Shown here piece after piece: positions 5,213-6,691 of a stretch of DNA of 6,691 nucleotides (position 1 is the stretch's first letter; each line of letters begins with the position of its first letter). The position numbers and the translations under genes are program-made. The notes under the pieces were generated by a model. That model did no database searches. It had not been told where the DNA came from and worked only from the letters and a program-made list of their open reading frames with translations. The stretch is taken from the NCBI GenBank assembly GCA_900771045.1, contig CAAGMM010000292.1, positions 1-6,691 of the forward strand, in the 5' to 3' direction. Source of the stretch: Bacteroidales bacterium. Lineage in GTDB: Bacteria; Bacteroidota; Bacteroidia; Bacteroidales; F082.

Positions 5213-6328
5213 ATGGAAACGAAAGATTATAACTTTGACAAAAAACTTGCGGAAGAGTTTGAAAAACTGAAAAAAGAAATCCAAAAGCCAAACATATTGT
5301 TGGCAGGCGCTACAGGCGTAGGCAAAAGTAGTTTGATTAACATGATTTTCGGCAATGATGTAGCTGTGGTTGGCACAGGGAAACCTGTTACTCAAAAAAT
5401 TGATGTCTATGAATCGGAAAGTACGGATGTCAGAATTTTCGACAGTAAAGGGTATGAAATAGGTGAGGAGTCTGATGCTGAATTTTTTGACAGTGTAGTG
5501 CGCCTCGCTGAAACCACAAATACTCCAGAAAATGCTATTCACTTGATATGGTATTGCATAGCTTGTAGTAATAATCGCGTTACTGACTATGATTTGAATG
5601 CCATTCAAACATTTGTAAATGCTAATATTCCAGTTGCAGTAGTTTTCACAAAGGCAGATCTGGCATCGGATGAAGAAGTAAATGATTTAAAGGCATCTAT
5701 TCCTGATATGTTTCCGATATTTGAGACATCTACACGTTTGAAACAATTCAATCATTTGTCAGAATTGATTTTATGGTCGATTAATGTTTTGCCAGATTCC
5801 TTGCAATATGCTTTTATAAAGAGTCAAAAAGTCAGTTTGGAAGAAAAATGGAACAAGGCTCACAGAATGATAAAACAACATTGTGCAGCTGCTTTTGCAG
5901 TTGGCTTTACTCCGATTCCAATGTCCGATGCCCCGATATTAATAGCTAATGAGATGGCTCTGTTGGCTCGCATCTTGCATTTATATGATTTGGGGAAATT
6001 GACAGATGTGTTAAAGACTACGGGCATGTCTTCAATATTTGGAGCACTGCTTTCTAATGGTGGAAAAGCGATTGTTGGTGCTTTATTAAAACTTATTCCT
6101 GGTGTTGGGACTATAGTCGGCGGATTGATAAATGGCTCTGTGGGAGCAGTGGTTACTGCAGCATTTGGAGAAGCAACATCGAAAGTGGCATATACGATAT
6201 GTCGGGCAAAATTGGATGGAATAGTTACAGATAAAATGATAAAAAATTTTGGAGAATCAGTTTCGTCGCTTGCTAAACAATATGTTAAAGAAAATAGAAA
6301 AGTTGATGATTACGAACTGTTAAAATAA
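5213..6328 (+). CDS. Era/YfjP-like P-loop GTPase with DUF697-type hydrophobic C-terminal domain
   Basis: A 371-residue TRAFAC-class GTPase. All G motifs are visible: G1 GATGVGKSS (32-40), G2 Thr60 in GTGKPVT, G3 DSKG (77-80), G4 TKAD (146-149) and G5 ETS (171-173). The LIWYCIA segment (111-117) is typical of the YfjP/YeeP and interferon-inducible-GTPase-like bacterial families. After a basic linker comes a DUF697-like region: QHCAAAFAVGFTPIPMSDAPILIANEMALLARIL (about 221-254), then a Gly/Ala-rich hydrophobic stretch with LIPGVGTIVGGLINGSVGAVVTAAFG (about 294-319) that could insert into or deform membranes. The C-terminus is charged. The ATG at 5213 gives a short N-terminal helix before G1. 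An ATG at 5196 is in another frame and reaches only 24 codons. The gene is markedly A/T-richer than its left neighbours (19 of 60 G/C at 5581-5640) and sits in tandem with a paralogue. Biological role unknown. Confidence 0.88.
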   Translation: METKDYNFDKKLAEEFEKLKKEIQKPNILLAGATGVGKSSLINMIFGNDVAVVGTGKPVTQKIDVYESESTDVRIFDSKGYEIGEESDAEFFDSVVRLAETTNTPENAIHLIWYCIACSNNRVTDYDLNAIQTFVNANIPVAVVFTKADLASDEEVNDLKASIPDMFPIFETSTRLKQFNHLSELILWSINVLPDSLQYAFIKSQKVSLEEKWNKAHRMIKQHCAAAFAVGFTPIPMSDAPILIANEMALLARILHLYDLGKLTDVLKTTGMSSIFGALLSNGGKAIVGALLKLIPGVGTIVGGLINGSVGAVVTAAFGEATSKVAYTICRAKLDGIVTDKMIKNFGESVSSLAKQYVKENRKVDDYELLK

Positions 6329-6329
6329 T

Positions 6330-6691
6330 ATGATTATGGAAGACTTTATGTGTAATGTGCTCATTATGGGCAAAACAGGGACTGGGAAAAGCACCCTTTT
6401 AAACTACTTGATTGATTCCGCAGAGGCACCTACCGGCACTGGAAAACCTGTGACTGGTGAAGGTATCTATGAATATACGGCAAAAATCAGAAATCAGGAA
6501 ATCAGAATTTTTGATTCCTGGGGGATTGAAGCAGGCAAGGTTGACCGTTGGAATACTCTAATTAAAAATGCTTTGGAAAAGCATGGTGTCCAGAGTTCTA
6601 TTGCAGAATGGTTTCATTCTGTAATTTATTGCATTCAGGCTGGCGGTGGCAGAGTGGAAGATATTGATGTGGAAATCATTAATAAGTTTCT
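6330..6691 (+). CDS. Second P-loop GTPase, paralogue of the preceding one, cut by the right edge
   Basis: Only the first 120 codons are in the window and the frame is open to the edge. G1 is GKTGTGKST (14-22), Thr42 in GTGKPVT is G2, and DSWG (62-65) is G3. The segment SVIYCIQAGGGRVEDIDVEIINKF (about 97-120) matches LIWYCIACSNNRVTDYDLNAIQTF of the upstream GTPase position by position, as does the GTGKPVT heptapeptide, so the two genes are diverged duplicates. G4, G5 and any membrane domain lie beyond the edge. The N-terminus before the P-loop is about 13 residues, shorter than in the first copy. The ATG at 6330 comes one base after the upstream stop; an in-frame ATG at 6336 is an alternative. 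The one-base spacing implies an operon and probably translational coupling, suggesting that the two proteins act together. Confidence 0.87.
   Translation, partial: MIMEDFMCNVLIMGKTGTGKSTLLNYLIDSAEAPTGTGKPVTGEGIYEYTAKIRNQEIRIFDSWGIEAGKVDRWNTLIKNALEKHGVQSSIAEWFHSVIYCIQAGGGRVEDIDVEIINKF

Noticed and set aside
5196..5270. Short open frame starting MFKFKLWK before the first GTPase
   Set aside because: It runs only 24 codons, overlaps the GTPase start in another frame and looks like a by-product of A/T-rich sequence.
5108..5608. Minus-strand open frame of 166 codons opposite the first GTPase
   Set aside because: It is antisense to a GTPase with all G motifs intact, spans the end of the small gene, and its translation is Phe/Ile-rich without a domain.

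Overview
The window looks like chromosomal DNA of a Bacteroidales-type member of the Bacteroidota. Three things point there: perfect or near-perfect TAnnTTTG promoter elements (-7 box) ahead of genes, with a TTTG -33 box 20 bases upstream in the best case; start codons preceded by A/T-rich stretches rather than Shine-Dalgarno sequences; and a small protein of a type I associate with Bacteroides and relatives. I cannot name the species.

Left part (1-4347), ordinary core-type genes. A TolC-family outer-membrane channel enters from beyond the left edge and is followed after one base by an HlyD-type periplasmic adaptor. Together they make the periplasmic and outer-membrane half of a tripartite efflux pump; the inner-membrane transporter is not in view. 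A separately promoted bacterial ferritin with a complete ferroxidase centre follows. It converges on a minus-strand GNAT-fold/YghO-like protein, and the two genes share one bidirectional hairpin terminator in a 58-base gap.

Middle part (4348-4958), 611 bases with no convincing gene but much structure. A complete Bacteroidota promoter (4516-4547) points right into a region rich in long-range complementarity. The strongest is a two-block 8+8 bp helix with a symmetric 4x4 internal loop (4677-4696 with 4820-4839). There is also a perfect 11 bp inverted repeat (4596-4606 / 4717-4727) enclosing a second promoter-like box, a 9-11 bp helix (4778-4788 / 4855-4865), and several local hairpins. G.U pairs that would be A-C mismatches on the other strand favour a plus-strand RNA. 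I recognise no known RNA family.

Right part (4959-6691). A 72-residue protein (probably the family I remember as DUF6140) starts 15 bases after the last hairpin. It is followed by a 371-residue GTPase with a DUF697-like hydrophobic C-terminus, and then, one base later, by a second related GTPase cut by the right edge. Base composition falls sharply between the small gene (38 of 60 G/C at 5041-5100) and the first GTPase (19 of 60 at 5581-5640), which suggests the GTPase pair was acquired horizontally. The candidate for a new system is the module structured RNA - small conserved protein - tandem paralogous GTPases. What it does is unknown; a membrane-associated stress or phage-defence role is only a hypothesis.
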